Below are positions 35,017 through 45,409 of a stretch of 64,000 nt of DNA, in pieces (the stretch's first letter is position 1; each line of letters opens with the position of its first letter). The translations under genes and the position numbers were made by a program. The notes below the pieces were generated by a model. That model did not search any database. It saw nothing but the letters and a program-made list of their open reading frames with translations, and was not told the origin of the DNA. The stretch lies in assembly GCF_000272105.2 (NCBI RefSeq), contig NZ_AJZD02000174.1, positions 62,001-126,000 of the forward strand, written 5' to 3'. Source of the stretch: Vibrio splendidus 12E03. GTDB lineage: Bacteria > Pseudomonadota > Gammaproteobacteria > Enterobacterales > Vibrionaceae.

Positions 35017-36534
35017 ATGACTATCAATTTCAACCAAAAAGTACGTGGAACAAGAGTCTATCACAACGGAAAAGCTACTAGAGCTCGTCCACTTGAAGAA
35101 CCAAACAAAATAGCTCAACAAGGAAACTTTGAAAGCGACCGGGGTCGTATCCTCAATTCAGCTGCAATTCGAAGGCTTCAGCAAAAAACTCAAGTATTCC
35201 CTTTAGAACGAAATGCTGCTGTACGCAGCCGATTAACTCACTCCTTAGAAGTCCAACAAGTTGGCCGTTACATCACTCAACTAATTTTCAATAAGCTACC
35301 CGAAAAGGATCTTGAGCAATACAAGCTGGCTGGATTAGATCGCCAAATAGAATCAATTGTTGAAATGTCTTGTTTGATGCATGATGTTGGAAATCCACCT
35401 TTTGGTCACTTTGGAGAACAGGCAATAAATGACTGGTTTTCTAGAAACTTAGTATCTTTAACCACAGATGAAAAAGGTAAACCAAGAGTTGATTTACCAG
35501 CACCTATCCACCAAGATCTTATTAATTTCGAAGGTAATGCACAAGCAATCCGCTTAGTTCATACCCTTTTAGGCCTTAATCTTACCTACTCTCAAGTATC
35601 TGGAATTTTCAAATATACTCGCCGTGGTGATCAAGAAGCTTCAGAAGAACAGCAGAGTGAATTCGACTACTTGATGAAAAAAGTAGGATACTATTTAAGT
35701 GAACATCGCTACGTTGAATCTATGAAACTAGTCTTGTCTATGGATTCCCATTGCCGCTCACCATTCTCTTATATCATGGAAGCCGCAGACGATATTTCTT
35801 ATGGTATCGCTGATATCGAAGACGCGGTCGAAAAAGGCATCCTTACTATTGAGCAGTTAAAAAGTGTTCTAGATAAAGAGTTCCAATTACTCGTTAAAAA
35901 ATATGATTTAACTAATAGTAATGTGATGAAAGAAATCGTCGACATTGCTTATGAAAGTGCTTCAAAAGCTGAGAACTGTGCTAATAGCCATTTTTTTGTG
36001 ACTCTACGTGTAGAAATCAACAAACGCTTACCACAACACGCTTGCAAACAATTTATTGAAAACATTGAAGACGTATTTAATGGAACATTTAATCGGGCAT
36101 TAATTGAAGATAAAAGTGTCAATCACGCTCTTGTTAAAACACTAAAAAATGTAGCAAAAAAATATGCCTTTTGTGACCCTGAAGTAGAAAAAAGTGAGTT
36201 ACAAGGATATCGAATTCTCACTGGACTATTAGATGCCTATAAACCGCTACTCTTACTAGACAATAAAACATTTAATAACATCGATGATGCTCCACTTTAT
36301 GAGCGAAGGCTTCACAAGAAGCTACCGAATAAGCACTTGAGGGCATATCAAATAGCAATACAGACTCTAGAAGATGAAAAACGAAAGTCACCAGATGTCG
36401 CCTACCTACCGTATGATTATGACGATGACATCTGGGAGTTTTATTTCCGAGTCCGTTTGATTCAGGATTATATTAGTGGCATGACCGATCAATATGCTTT
36501 TGATGAATACCGCTCTCTAAACGTCTTAGAGTAG
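35017..36534 (+). CDS. dgt: dGTPase-type HD phosphohydrolase
   Basis: The 505-residue enzyme would hydrolyse dGTP (or other dNTPs) to nucleoside and triphosphate. The metal ligands of the HD fold are visible: H75 in RSRLTHSLEVQQVGR, H122-D123 in CLMHDVGNPPFGHFGE, and D in EAADDISYGIADIEDAVE. dGTPases in defence islands starve phages of nucleotides; that role is inferred from the position next to Kiwa and RM genes. The coding sequence is AT-richer than the backbone. Promoter and RBS are not remarkable; it starts after a gap of 178 bases from alpA. Confidence 0.9.
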   Translation: MTINFNQKVRGTRVYHNGKATRARPLEEPNKIAQQGNFESDRGRILNSAAIRRLQQKTQVFPLERNAAVRSRLTHSLEVQQVGRYITQLIFNKLPEKDLEQYKLAGLDRQIESIVEMSCLMHDVGNPPFGHFGEQAINDWFSRNLVSLTTDEKGKPRVDLPAPIHQDLINFEGNAQAIRLVHTLLGLNLTYSQVSGIFKYTRRGDQEASEEQQSEFDYLMKKVGYYLSEHRYVESMKLVLSMDSHCRSPFSYIMEAADDISYGIADIEDAVEKGILTIEQLKSVLDKEFQLLVKKYDLTNSNVMKEIVDIAYESASKAENCANSHFFVTLRVEINKRLPQHACKQFIENIEDVFNGTFNRALIEDKSVNHALVKTLKNVAKKYAFCDPEVEKSELQGYRILTGLLDAYKPLLLLDNKTFNNIDDAPLYERRLHKKLPNKHLRAYQIAIQTLEDEKRKSPDVAYLPYDYDDDIWEFYFRVRLIQDYISGMTDQYAFDEYRSLNVLE

Positions 36535-36549
36535 CTTTTCTCATAACTA

Positions 36550-36577
36550 AAAAAAGAGCTCGAATGAGCTCTTTTTG
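36550..36577. terminator. Bidirectional terminator between dgt and kwaB
   Basis: AAAAAGAGCTC gaat GAGCTCTTTTT is symmetric and serves both convergent genes. Confidence 0.85.
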
Positions 36578-36581
36578 CGTT

Positions 36582-37415
36582 CTAATCCATAGTCTGTACA
36601 GAGTTAGCCAAACGCTTTTCATGCCCTAGCGGTGTGGTGTAAAAACGCTGCTCAATACCGTAGAGCAAATATTTCAGCTCATCGTCTGAGTTGATTTCAA
36701 ACTTACTGTTTTCTTTATCGAACGTTAACTTTTGCTCGCAGTAACTATGAATATACGAGTACATTTGGTCTCGTTCTTCCACTGGTAATGCCGCCAGTGT
36801 ATCCATTGCCAATGCGATACGTTTGCGATTGGGCTTCGATACTTTAGAAGTATCATAGCCATCAGAAAGCTCAATAAAGTCCTCTTCTAAGAACTTTTCA
36901 ACCTCTTCTTTTGTAGCTTCTTTGTAGAGCTCATCAATACCTTTAAAGATGCTTGATATTGTCGCTAGACTCTTAAATACTAACTTGTCCTGCGCTTTGT
37001 AGTAGACAGCATCAGCCACTTGATTAACAACCAAACGCTTTTCAGTACTTTCAAGCTCCGCCGCTTCGCCGAATGCAATCATCTTCTTGGTAACAAAAAG
37101 AGAAGGCGTTATTTTTTGAAAATAGAAATTATTGCCTTGAATCGCATAAAGCTGAGCAATGTCTTTAAACTTAGCTTTTGGAAGGCCGTCATAATCTTTT
37201 GAATCAAAATCGACTTTAAGAATATCAAGACAGTATGGCTGTTGACTAAAGTTATCGATTTTAAACCACGAATCTTCGTCTAGGTTGTGGTCAGGGGCAT
37301 AATCAACACTGGCATCATCAGTAACGACCAACTCCTCGAACAGTGTTTCGTCGGAAAGCAACTTAAAGACATTCTTTTTATTGCGACCTTTAACTTTAGT
37401 CAGTACTGAATCCAC
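36582..37415 (-). CDS. kwaB: KwaB, DUF4868 protein of the Kiwa system
   Basis: The 277-residue soluble protein fits DUF4868: YAIQGNNFYFQKITPSLFVTKK is followed by RLVVNQVADAVYYKAQDKLVFKSLATISSIFKGIDELY and EVEKFLEEDF. KwaB works with the membrane protein KwaA in the anti-phage Kiwa system, where a membrane sensor recruits KwaB, which binds DNA. It starts 2 bases after the kwaA stop. Its C-terminal half is helical. The pairing with a four-helix membrane protein is the main support. Confidence 0.75.
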   Translation of the reverse strand: MDSVLTKVKGRNKKNVFKLLSDETLFEELVVTDDASVDYAPDHNLDEDSWFKIDNFSQQPYCLDILKVDFDSKDYDGLPKAKFKDIAQLYAIQGNNFYFQKITPSLFVTKKMIAFGEAAELESTEKRLVVNQVADAVYYKAQDKLVFKSLATISSIFKGIDELYKEATKEEVEKFLEEDFIELSDGYDTSKVSKPNRKRIALAMDTLAALPVEERDQMYSYIHSYCEQKLTFDKENSKFEINSDDELKYLLYGIEQRFYTTPLGHEKRLANSVQTMD

Positions 37416-37417
37416 GA

Positions 37418-37966
37418 TTACCCTCGCTCAATAAATGTATAATTATTAATACGATAAGCTTTATCTATCACTATATCACCAGGTGTTTTATAGCACTCTT
37501 GGCTTATCAAAAAGATGGTTGCACCATTTTTCGTTTTGATGTTGTAGAACTCAAATCCAAACAATAAAAACAGCGGGTTGAAGTAAAGCGCCTGTGATAA
37601 GAAGGTAAACACGAACAGAACACCATAGACAAAAAACAAGGTTTCCCAGTTGCCAATACTTAGTGCAACAAAGAAGTAGCCTAGGTAGCTAGGAAGAAAG
37701 CTGTTATTGGCATGCTCAACCTCAACCACCTGACCCGCTTTGAACTCATCTTTACCAAGGTATCGACTGAGGTAAATACTCAGCCCACTTAACGCTATTG
37801 GCACCAATAGATAAAGGACATATGAAATTGCGCTCGGCAAGGTGGCTAAGTTGGTGCACTTGTCAAAAAAATAACCTAACGTGTAGCCCTTCTGCACCAC
37901 AAAGATTATCAACAGCAGTGATGTTGCCGTAACGGTTAATAATAGCCGATACGCAATGTTCATCAT
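37418..37966 (-). CDS. kwaA: KwaA, membrane protein of the Kiwa system
   Basis: This 182-residue protein has four likely transmembrane segments: about residues 6-25, 46-66, 94-112 and 112-138. A short cytoplasmic or exposed C-terminal part ends RINNYTFIERG. The length fits KwaA of the Kiwa system. Its ATG overlaps the hsdS stop as ATGA, so Kiwa here is translated together with the RM genes. Confidence 0.75.
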   Translation of the reverse strand: MMNIAYRLLLTVTATSLLLIIFVVQKGYTLGYFFDKCTNLATLPSAISYVLYLLVPIALSGLSIYLSRYLGKDEFKAGQVVEVEHANNSFLPSYLGYFFVALSIGNWETLFFVYGVLFVFTFLSQALYFNPLFLLFGFEFYNIKTKNGATIFLISQECYKTPGDIVIDKAYRINNYTFIERG

Positions 37967-39231
37967 TTTACCGTAACTTGCCCATTCATAAGCATTGGGA
38001 GAAGCCAGTCTCTCAGTTCCATGAGTAATTGACTCTCTTTGTTGACGATATTGGTCTTCTCAAACAGCTCTTTAGTCACTTGTTCATAATGCTCAAACAT
38101 ACCACTTTGCTCCAACCCTGGCTTCAATACTGGTATTTTACGAAGAAGCTGAATACCGATCGCTGGTCGAGTTGTGCCAGAGGAATTCTTTAGAACGTGC
38201 TTATAAAACTCCTCACTTTTCATGACGTTATAAACGTACCCTGCAAATTCAGGCTTCTTTGCGTTGATTACAGACAACGTTGGTGATAACGCATAACGAA
38301 ACTTTTGTTTCTTTAAACGAACTACTTTTCCTACTGTTCCAACACGCCCATAACCAAGAGAGTAATCTCCTATGTGATAGTCTTTTTCTTGTTTAAGAAC
38401 AAACTCTTCATCAATTTTTCGGGCTTTTGACAGTGAAATATTACCAGCCTCATCAATATCCCCAATTCCAGCAAAAGGAAAGCCTGAATCCACTTCTTTG
38501 GGAGCTCGATGGCTTGGGTGTGGGTCTATCACATCAGCGAAGTACTCTATAGGTACCAGCTCCCACCCCGCCGGGATTTCACGCTTTAAAACCTCGTTAT
38601 AGACCATCTTCCCGCCATACTCTTTATATGGCTTACCCTCAGCGTTTGGAAAATCAAACTGTACAAACCAGTAATCATATAGAGCCTTCGCCATGCCTTC
38701 CAAATCAGCAAAAATACGATAATTAATATCAAGCTTTTTATCAATTAAAGCCAAAAGATTTCCACGTGCATGCCTATCTTCAGGAAAGTTGATTTTTAGA
38801 TTTACAATCACATCTTTTGTTAATGCATTTCTTGTTCCACCAACTTTACATATTTGCAAAAGGTGTTTTTTTAGAAATTGAAGGTAGTATGCCAAGTACC
38901 TAGCGTCATTCGAATTTTTGCATCTAATAATAGCTACGTGCTGATTTACCCGAGCAGGCAGCACCTCATCCGGAACAAGGCAACTCCGGGCAATAGAGTC
39001 CCCAGTGATGTTCAGTAAAACATCAGAAGCCTCTACCGTTACGCCTTTAAGCTTATCCGCTTGAACGTCATTCAAGTACACCAGACCTGAATTTGAAAAG
39101 TACATATCTTGAACATTTTGGCTTCGTATAAATGAAATACCATCGTCTTCATAGACATTACTACCTCCCCTTGGGGTTGCTCCACTGCCAACCTTAGACG
39201 TTATACTTTTTATTGTTACTAGTTTACTCAT
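37963..39231 (-). CDS. hsdS: Type I specificity subunit HsdS (system C)
   Basis: This 422-residue protein has two target-recognition domains. TRD1 runs from the N-terminus (ITSKVGSGATPRGGSNVYED) to the DIEGMAKALYDYWF-type spacer near residue 190; TRD2 begins after REIPAGWELVPIEYFADV. The family's YDYWFVQFDFPNAEGKPYK segment places it in a different HsdS subgroup from systems A and B. It overlaps hsdM by 8 bases and kwaA by 4. Confidence 0.93.
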   Translation of the reverse strand: MSKLVTIKSITSKVGSGATPRGGSNVYEDDGISFIRSQNVQDMYFSNSGLVYLNDVQADKLKGVTVEASDVLLNITGDSIARSCLVPDEVLPARVNQHVAIIRCKNSNDARYLAYYLQFLKKHLLQICKVGGTRNALTKDVIVNLKINFPEDRHARGNLLALIDKKLDINYRIFADLEGMAKALYDYWFVQFDFPNAEGKPYKEYGGKMVYNEVLKREIPAGWELVPIEYFADVIDPHPSHRAPKEVDSGFPFAGIGDIDEAGNISLSKARKIDEEFVLKQEKDYHIGDYSLGYGRVGTVGKVVRLKKQKFRYALSPTLSVINAKKPEFAGYVYNVMKSEEFYKHVLKNSSGTTRPAIGIQLLRKIPVLKPGLEQSGMFEHYEQVTKELFEKTNIVNKESQLLMELRDWLLPMLMNGQVTVK

Positions 39232-40855
39232 ACTTGAGTCCCGCTAACTGATTTTTAAGTTCTGCTTCAAGGTCACGAGACTGCTCAAATAACTCATTTA
39301 AGTTATTTGTGAAAGCATCCATTTTGTTGGCAAACTGCTCTTGTGTAATATCAACATAATCAATTTTTACATCGAAATACTGCCCAGCACTCAGACTATA
39401 ATTTTGGGCTTCAATTTCGTCATAACTCACAGAAACAGAAAAGTCATCGACAGTATCTCTCGCAGTAAACGTATCAATAATTTTTTGTTCTTCTTCAGAA
39501 GAAAGAACTATCTTCTGATTTTTACCTTCCTTAACTTTACTACCAAGATTGGAGGCGTCTATCAGAACGACCTTCTCTTCGTTACTTCTATCAATAATCA
39601 GGATCGAAACATTAGTACCGGTTGTGGCAAATATATTGGATGGCATAGACACTACGCCAGCCAACATTTTATTTTCAACTAAGTACTGACGAATATTCTT
39701 ATCTATTCCAGACTGAGCAGTAATAAACCCTGTTGGTAATACCACCGCAGCCTTACCTTCAGGCTTCAAAGAATGAATAATATGCTGCAAAAACAATTGG
39801 TAAATTGCCATTTTATCTTTAGCTTTAGCAGGCACGTTTGGCACCCCAGCAAAAAAACGTTTTTTATGCTCTTTGCCATCTAACTCTTCATGGATTTCAC
39901 TAAAATCAAGCTTAAACGGTGGGTTAGAAACAATGTAATCAAACTGCTTTAAGGCTGCGCCATCTTTGTGGTGAGGATTCCGCATGGTATCACCTTCAAT
40001 CACATTAGGAATTGAATGTACCAAGTTGTTTAAGATTAAGTTCAATCGTAAAAGGTTCGATGACTTCTTCGAGATATCCTGCGTAAAGATAGAACAGCGA
40101 CTTTCTCCTATTGCGTGTGCAACGTTCATCAATAAAGTACCTGAACCAGCTGAGGGATCGTAACAACTTACGTTACTGACTTTTCCTTGCTGCTCCTCTG
40201 GTACAAGAATACTAGCCATAATGCGAGCCACGGCATGAGGTGTGTAGTACTCGGCATATTTGCCACCTGAATTACTGTTGTAGTCTTTGATTAGGTATTC
40301 AAAGATCACTGCATAGAAGTCGTACTTTTGGGTAAAAATGCGCTCAAAGCTAAACTCTGCAATGCTGTTAATGATTGCACGGCAAAAGTCATCACGCTTA
40401 CTAACGGTCACGTATTCACTGATCGATTCGAACAGTGCAACCTTCTCACCAGAATCGGTCATTACTGAGAAGGTATCACTGTTGAGCATCGAGATATCGC
40501 GTAGTGTGTCATCGAACAACTTAGCGAAGTCGGCTTCATTTTGTTTTGCAAATAAGGTGGAGATGAAGTGCTCTTGTTTTAGCTCTGCAGCATCAGCAGG
40601 CAACTGCATTGCCAGCATTTCTCGCTCATCATCGCTGAGTGCGATAAACGCTTGTTCCCAGTTATCACAGCTTGCTAACTTGGGTTCAATCTGTTTCGTT
40701 TCATAAGCGAACTTATCATTCAATAACTTATACAAAAATACCTGAGTAATGATCTTAAACTCACTCGCGTCATTACCTAAACCATTACGTGCACAGGTTG
40801 ATTTTAAATCATCAATCAGTTGTTTGGTTTTACTTTGAAAGTCTTGTTCTACCAT
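39224..40855 (-). CDS. hsdM: Type I DNA methyltransferase HsdM (system C)
   Basis: This 543-residue methyltransferase has the SAM motif DPSAGSGTLL (233-242) and catalytic NPPF (311-314), with AEYYTPHAVARIMA upstream of them. It ends with coiled-coil-like helix FANKMDAFTNNLNELFEQSRDLEAELKNQL. The glycine motif differs (AGSG rather than CGSG) from systems A and B. It starts 6 bases after the hsdR stop; the order hsdR-hsdM-hsdS is opposite to that in system B. Confidence 0.95.
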   Translation of the reverse strand: MVEQDFQSKTKQLIDDLKSTCARNGLGNDASEFKIITQVFLYKLLNDKFAYETKQIEPKLASCDNWEQAFIALSDDEREMLAMQLPADAAELKQEHFISTLFAKQNEADFAKLFDDTLRDISMLNSDTFSVMTDSGEKVALFESISEYVTVSKRDDFCRAIINSIAEFSFERIFTQKYDFYAVIFEYLIKDYNSNSGGKYAEYYTPHAVARIMASILVPEEQQGKVSNVSCYDPSAGSGTLLMNVAHAIGESRCSIFTQDISKKSSNLLRLNLILNNLVHSIPNVIEGDTMRNPHHKDGAALKQFDYIVSNPPFKLDFSEIHEELDGKEHKKRFFAGVPNVPAKAKDKMAIYQLFLQHIIHSLKPEGKAAVVLPTGFITAQSGIDKNIRQYLVENKMLAGVVSMPSNIFATTGTNVSILIIDRSNEEKVVLIDASNLGSKVKEGKNQKIVLSSEEEQKIIDTFTARDTVDDFSVSVSYDEIEAQNYSLSAGQYFDVKIDYVDITQEQFANKMDAFTNNLNELFEQSRDLEAELKNQLAGLKYE

Positions 40856-40861
40856 TTTGTC

Positions 40862-43800
40862 CTACCACGGCGCTCGGCCATTAAATTCGTTTAAATACTC
40901 ACGTACCACCAACATATTGATATGCTTGGCAGCTACGGGAGTTAAATTGATTTTTTGCTCCATTTTGAACTGTTTGATGGTGTTAGGCATCACTGTACGT
41001 TCAAAATAGCTTTCGTTATTAAGCAACTGCTGATTATTCAACACCTGATCATCAGTTAGCTGCTTGATTGCTGCTAGAGCTTCAAAAATACGGCGTTCAA
41101 TAAGGTTTTCCGCACTCTCAAACAGCTTACTATGCTGTCCTTCCCCTCGTTTCCCTTCAAGGATTCGCTTGTGGGTTCTTGCGTACTTTTCATCTCCTAA
41201 GTACTTAGACTTAAGGCGGCTATTTTCTAAGTTAAGTACCTTCACTCGCTCATGAATTTTTCGCAATACACCAATATTCTTGTCCATCTCTTCCTGAGTG
41301 ACTTCACTTAAATTCTTGGTTTTGAAAAGACGTTCTAACTCTTCTTTTAAGGCGATAAACTTAGGGTCAGCTTGATCTATGTTACCAGCCAAAGCCTCAC
41401 GGGTTTTACGTAAGGTGTTTTTGAGTTCGTCAGCTAACTTGAGTTCACTTTCACCGACCTTAGTAAACATAAATACGACATCTTCTAGCGCCGCGTTTAA
41501 TAAGTTGGTGGTATCAGTACTGTTCTCTATTTGCAGTTTTAGATTCAAATTACCTAAGTGGTCATTGGTATATCGATACAGCACGTTAAGCTTAGCGAAA
41601 TCTAGCTCTTGCAGCTGCTCAGTATCCCCTTGAAGGCGGATGAGATTATACAGGTCTTTGGCACTTTCTAATGCTTTCTTTAAGACTAATATTTGTTTGC
41701 GATCTGAGATTTGGCTAATCTGCTGTTGGAACAGTTCTGCATTCTCAGTATCAAATTGAAATAGTACATCTTTTATGTGCTCTATCTCTTGATGCACTTC
41801 TTCATGACTTTTGAACAGATTTGAATAGCTGTCCATTTCATCACCAAGCTCGCCCTTTAATTCATCAAAATAGGCTTTGTTGGTTGCATCAAACTCAGCG
41901 CTGATATCAGCAAAATCGACTACGTAACCATAGCGGAAGTCTTTATAAGTACGATTAACACGCGTTAACGCTTGAAGTAAGTTGTGCTTTTTAATAACTC
42001 GACCTAAGTACAGCTTTTTCAATCGTTTCGCATCAAAGCCGGTAAGCAGCATGTTGTAGACAAACACAAAATCTATCTCACCCGCTTTAAATTTTCCCAC
42101 CCAGTCTTTACGGTCTTCTTTATTGCCAAACTTATCTAAAATTAAAGCGGCCGAATGCACTTGACTATCGCGTTTTAGCTTTTCGTTATAACTAGCTTTG
42201 GGCTCATAAATGGCGCTTTCTTTTACTACATCCTCTTCATGCTTTGAGCTCGCAGGCAAAACAGGATTGGTGGCATAAATAGCATTGAACTGCTTAAACA
42301 GTTCTTTTGCTTGCTCAGAGCTATCACAAATCACCATTCCACCAATGCTGTTATCTCCCCAGGTTGAACGGCTTTTCTCAAAGTCCTGAACTATATAGTT
42401 CAGCATCGGCTCTACGAACTTAGGATGAGCATAGGCTTGCTTTTTGTCGATACTGCCTTGCTGTAACTCGACCTCTTGCAATGCTTCACGCATTGCCATT
42501 ACATAGTTGCTAGCAATCTCTTCACGAATTAAACGTAAGGTATAGCCATCTGCAATTGACGCGTTGTAGTAATACTTGTGGATGTAATTACCAAAGATCT
42601 GTTTTGAGCTAAATACTTTTGACTCTTTCGTCGGATCTTTATCTTTTTCCGCCAGCAGTAACGGTGTGCCTGTTAAGCCTATCTTAATTGCATTGGGATC
42701 TGACTGAGTGAGGTTGGCTAAGAAACTCCCTTTAGGGTTATAACTACGATGCACTTCATCTAAAAAATAAACACGTTGGATATTGACGTCATAATCTACT
42801 GTTCGTACAACGCTAGGGTCATCCTCGAACTTTTGAATATTAACAACGGTGATCTCCGGCTTACCTGAGTCATTATGGATCACCTTAGTTGCCTTGATGC
42901 TCTGAGCAAAAGCTTCTCTAGAATTGACTGTATGAACCATTAACCCACGGCTCGTAAATTCACGCTGTGCTTGAACAAGTAGATCTATCCGGTCAACAAT
43001 AAAATAAAACTTAGGGATGATGTCTTGCTTTTGATAGTAGTCGGTTAAGTGCCTTACGTTGTAATAAGCTAGAGCCGTTTTTCCACTTCCCTGAGTATGC
43101 CAAATAATGCCTTTCTTAATGCCTTCACTTAACTTTTTTTCAATCGCTTTGGTCGCAAACAGCTGTGGATAGCGCATCACGTGTTTTTGTAGACCATCGG
43201 TTTCTTTAACATACGCTAGCGAATATCTCAGCATGAACACAAGGCGCTCTGGGTTAAGAAGTGACGTGCATATTCTATTGGTTGGCGCATCATGGTCTTT
43301 GTTGGTGATGAACTCAGGACTATGTTTAATAACGGTATAGTTATTGTCTTTTAGAACAAAACTCTCAGTATCATCGGCTAAAGGCTTAAGCAGTTTAGTA
43401 AGATTAAGAACTTCCTCTTCTCGGAAGTAGTTGAAGATAGGCTTTGTATAAGACGAACTTGCATAGAACGCTCCTTGGATAGGCTCCGAGCTGCCATCAT
43501 CGTATTCCATGTTATTAGAAAACAGCATGAGCTGAGTAATATTAACGAAACGTCTAAACTTTGGATTCTGAAAACGAGTGTTGATTCGATTTCTCTCAGC
43601 TATAACACCGTCTTTATTGTTTGGTTTTTTAACCTCAATAAAGACTAAAGGCATACCGTTAATGAGCAAAATGATGTCTGGACGAAACTCTTCATCACCG
43701 TTCTTGTATGTAAGCTCTGTTACTACGTGTAGGCTATTTTTTGAGAAGTCATCAAAATCGATGAGTTTTGTACCGGAACGACTCGTCAGTTTTTCATAAA

Positions 43801-44038
43801 AAGCACGGCCTAGATCTTCATTGTCTAAGCTTAACTTCAAGTCATCCAAACAACGCTCAACATCCCCACCATCCATTCCAGGATTAATACTCTCTATCGA
43901 CTCTTTGAAGATATCAGGGAAAATGTTGGTATCAGTGCACCAAGTGGCTTGCTTTAATGACAAGTACTTATACCCTAAGCGCGTTAGGTGCAATATGGTT
44001 GGTATCTTTACCCGTGTATCTTCGTTTTGTTTGGTCAT
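40862..44038 (-). CDS. hsdR: Type I restriction enzyme HsdR (system C)
   Basis: This 1,058-residue nuclease-translocase has the nuclease core FRPDIILLINGMPLVFIEVKKP at about residues 118-139. Walker A is WHTQGSGKTALAYY, motif II YFLDEVHRSYNP, and the second helicase domain has VFVYNMLLTGFDAKRL and ALTRVNRTYKD (motif VI). The C-terminal 250 residues are helical, as expected for the part that docks on HsdM. It lies 33 bases downstream of the DprA-like gene, so the PsyrTA-like pair and the RM genes are probably one transcript. Confidence 0.95.
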   Translation of the reverse strand: MTKQNEDTRVKIPTILHLTRLGYKYLSLKQATWCTDTNIFPDIFKESIESINPGMDGGDVERCLDDLKLSLDNEDLGRAFYEKLTSRSGTKLIDFDDFSKNSLHVVTELTYKNGDEEFRPDIILLINGMPLVFIEVKKPNNKDGVIAERNRINTRFQNPKFRRFVNITQLMLFSNNMEYDDGSSEPIQGAFYASSSYTKPIFNYFREEEVLNLTKLLKPLADDTESFVLKDNNYTVIKHSPEFITNKDHDAPTNRICTSLLNPERLVFMLRYSLAYVKETDGLQKHVMRYPQLFATKAIEKKLSEGIKKGIIWHTQGSGKTALAYYNVRHLTDYYQKQDIIPKFYFIVDRIDLLVQAQREFTSRGLMVHTVNSREAFAQSIKATKVIHNDSGKPEITVVNIQKFEDDPSVVRTVDYDVNIQRVYFLDEVHRSYNPKGSFLANLTQSDPNAIKIGLTGTPLLLAEKDKDPTKESKVFSSKQIFGNYIHKYYYNASIADGYTLRLIREEIASNYVMAMREALQEVELQQGSIDKKQAYAHPKFVEPMLNYIVQDFEKSRSTWGDNSIGGMVICDSSEQAKELFKQFNAIYATNPVLPASSKHEEDVVKESAIYEPKASYNEKLKRDSQVHSAALILDKFGNKEDRKDWVGKFKAGEIDFVFVYNMLLTGFDAKRLKKLYLGRVIKKHNLLQALTRVNRTYKDFRYGYVVDFADISAEFDATNKAYFDELKGELGDEMDSYSNLFKSHEEVHQEIEHIKDVLFQFDTENAELFQQQISQISDRKQILVLKKALESAKDLYNLIRLQGDTEQLQELDFAKLNVLYRYTNDHLGNLNLKLQIENSTDTTNLLNAALEDVVFMFTKVGESELKLADELKNTLRKTREALAGNIDQADPKFIALKEELERLFKTKNLSEVTQEEMDKNIGVLRKIHERVKVLNLENSRLKSKYLGDEKYARTHKRILEGKRGEGQHSKLFESAENLIERRIFEALAAIKQLTDDQVLNNQQLLNNESYFERTVMPNTIKQFKMEQKINLTPVAAKHINMLVVREYLNEFNGRAPW

Positions 44039-44071
44039 TAAATACCTAAGCTCTGTGTTGTGATTTTATTT

Positions 44072-45409
44072 TTAGTTATTTTTGTTCCACTGGTACCGCA
44101 CTGGTCGTGTTGATTTAGTCACCAAATTTTGCTCTAGAGCAAGAGCTAGCCAGCTTTTTACCTGCCCTTTATGCAATTCTGATACTTCAACAAGTTCTGT
44201 TTCTGATATTGGTTCACTGGCTAAAGTTTGTAGATACTGAACAAACAATTGATAAAAGCTGTCTTTGGTAACAGCATCAGGCTCTGCCTTTGTCAGTAAA
44301 GCGGATTCTTTGTTCTCTACTAGCACTTCATTATTTTTCATTTCTTGCTCAGAACTGCCTTCTACAGCCTTCTCATCGTTATATTCACTCTGAGATATTT
44401 CATTTGACTGTGCGAACAAATCTGCTTGTGCTCGGCTAAACAAGTCCGTTTGGTTGTTAACGTTAGAATTGGAACTGTTGACTAATAGTGATTGAACATC
44501 CAGCTCTACAATGTTCTCGCTACACCAGCTTGCTCCTGCTGCAACAATTCCAGCATTACCAGCTGCAGCGTCTTGAGTTTGCTTTACCCAAGTAGGAACC
44601 CAACCTTTCTTTATGTTCTGAATAGCCCCTTCCCATGTACCGCCTTTAGTTCCTGAGTGAACCACTACAGAAGTATCCGCAAGACAATAAATGTACTTAT
44701 TGCGGTCCATTGCATTAAAACGGTTAAAGCCAGCTTCAGGATTGAAAGGGGAGACCAACACAACGTTGCCGTTCATTAGACCGCTTCGATATTTGGCCGA
44801 AGTAGAGGTTTTCAGTAAACTATCAGCGAGTATGCCAATAACAACACCTCCAGCACTCATAGCACCTAGCATTGAAGTTTCATCGACACCTCTAGCCCCA
44901 CCAGAAACAGTCCCTAGACCAGCATTCGCGGATTTACATCCAACCAGTTCGGCATAAGCAAGATCTGCAGGAGAAGCATTGCGTGAGCCTACGACGGCAA
45001 TACCACCAGCCTTAAGCAACTCTCTGTCTCCACATCCGTACAGCACAGGAGGAGCCTGGTTACCAAGCTTATGGAGTAAACGTTTAGGGTAGCTATCTTT
45101 GTCGGCACGAGTAATCACCCACAAGCCTGAGCGACTCCATTTTTCAAGCGCTAGTGCCATGCTGTGACCTCGCTTTAAGAGGGCTTCAATTCGCTCTTGA
45201 GTCACTTTGTTTTTAGGATCTCGCCACTGAGATAGCAACGCTTTCTTGTCGTTATCCAGCAAGTCAGCTGGACTGAGTTGACTATCCCTCAACCACATAG
45301 CGAAACGTGCCCATTCCGCATTAGTGAGCGGCTTTGCTGCATCTTTATCCTGCTTGCCAAAGTAACTGGTAAGCAAGATTATCGCTTGTGCTGTTGTTGT
45401 TAAATTCAT
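44072..45409 (-). CDS. DprA-like protein (PsyrA/RqlI-type antitoxin candidate)
   Basis: This 445-residue protein has a DprA/Smf Rossmann domain: GGIAVVGSRNASPADLAYAE (about 135-154), TVSGGARGVDETSMLGAMSAGG (about 167) and SGTKGGTWEGAIQNIKKGW (about 257). The C-terminal 80 residues look like a winged helix (SETELVEVSELHKGQVKSWLALALEQ). It is paired with a RecQ-phosphoribosyltransferase gene, matching PsyrTA (also named RqlHI), in which the DprA-like protein restrains the helicase-transferase. The ATG overlaps the partner's stop codon as TAATG. A housekeeping DprA is less likely here. Confidence 0.75.
   Translation of the reverse strand: MNLTTTAQAIILLTSYFGKQDKDAAKPLTNAEWARFAMWLRDSQLSPADLLDNDKKALLSQWRDPKNKVTQERIEALLKRGHSMALALEKWSRSGLWVITRADKDSYPKRLLHKLGNQAPPVLYGCGDRELLKAGGIAVVGSRNASPADLAYAELVGCKSANAGLGTVSGGARGVDETSMLGAMSAGGVVIGILADSLLKTSTSAKYRSGLMNGNVVLVSPFNPEAGFNRFNAMDRNKYIYCLADTSVVVHSGTKGGTWEGAIQNIKKGWVPTWVKQTQDAAAGNAGIVAAGASWCSENIVELDVQSLLVNSSNSNVNNQTDLFSRAQADLFAQSNEISQSEYNDEKAVEGSSEQEMKNNEVLVENKESALLTKAEPDAVTKDSFYQLFVQYLQTLASEPISETELVEVSELHKGQVKSWLALALEQNLVTKSTRPVRYQWNKNN

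Noticed and set aside
44072-45409. Housekeeping DprA of natural transformation
   Set aside because: It is overlapped by a RecQ-phosphoribosyltransferase gene and lies in a defence block; the pair fits PsyrTA (RqlHI) better.
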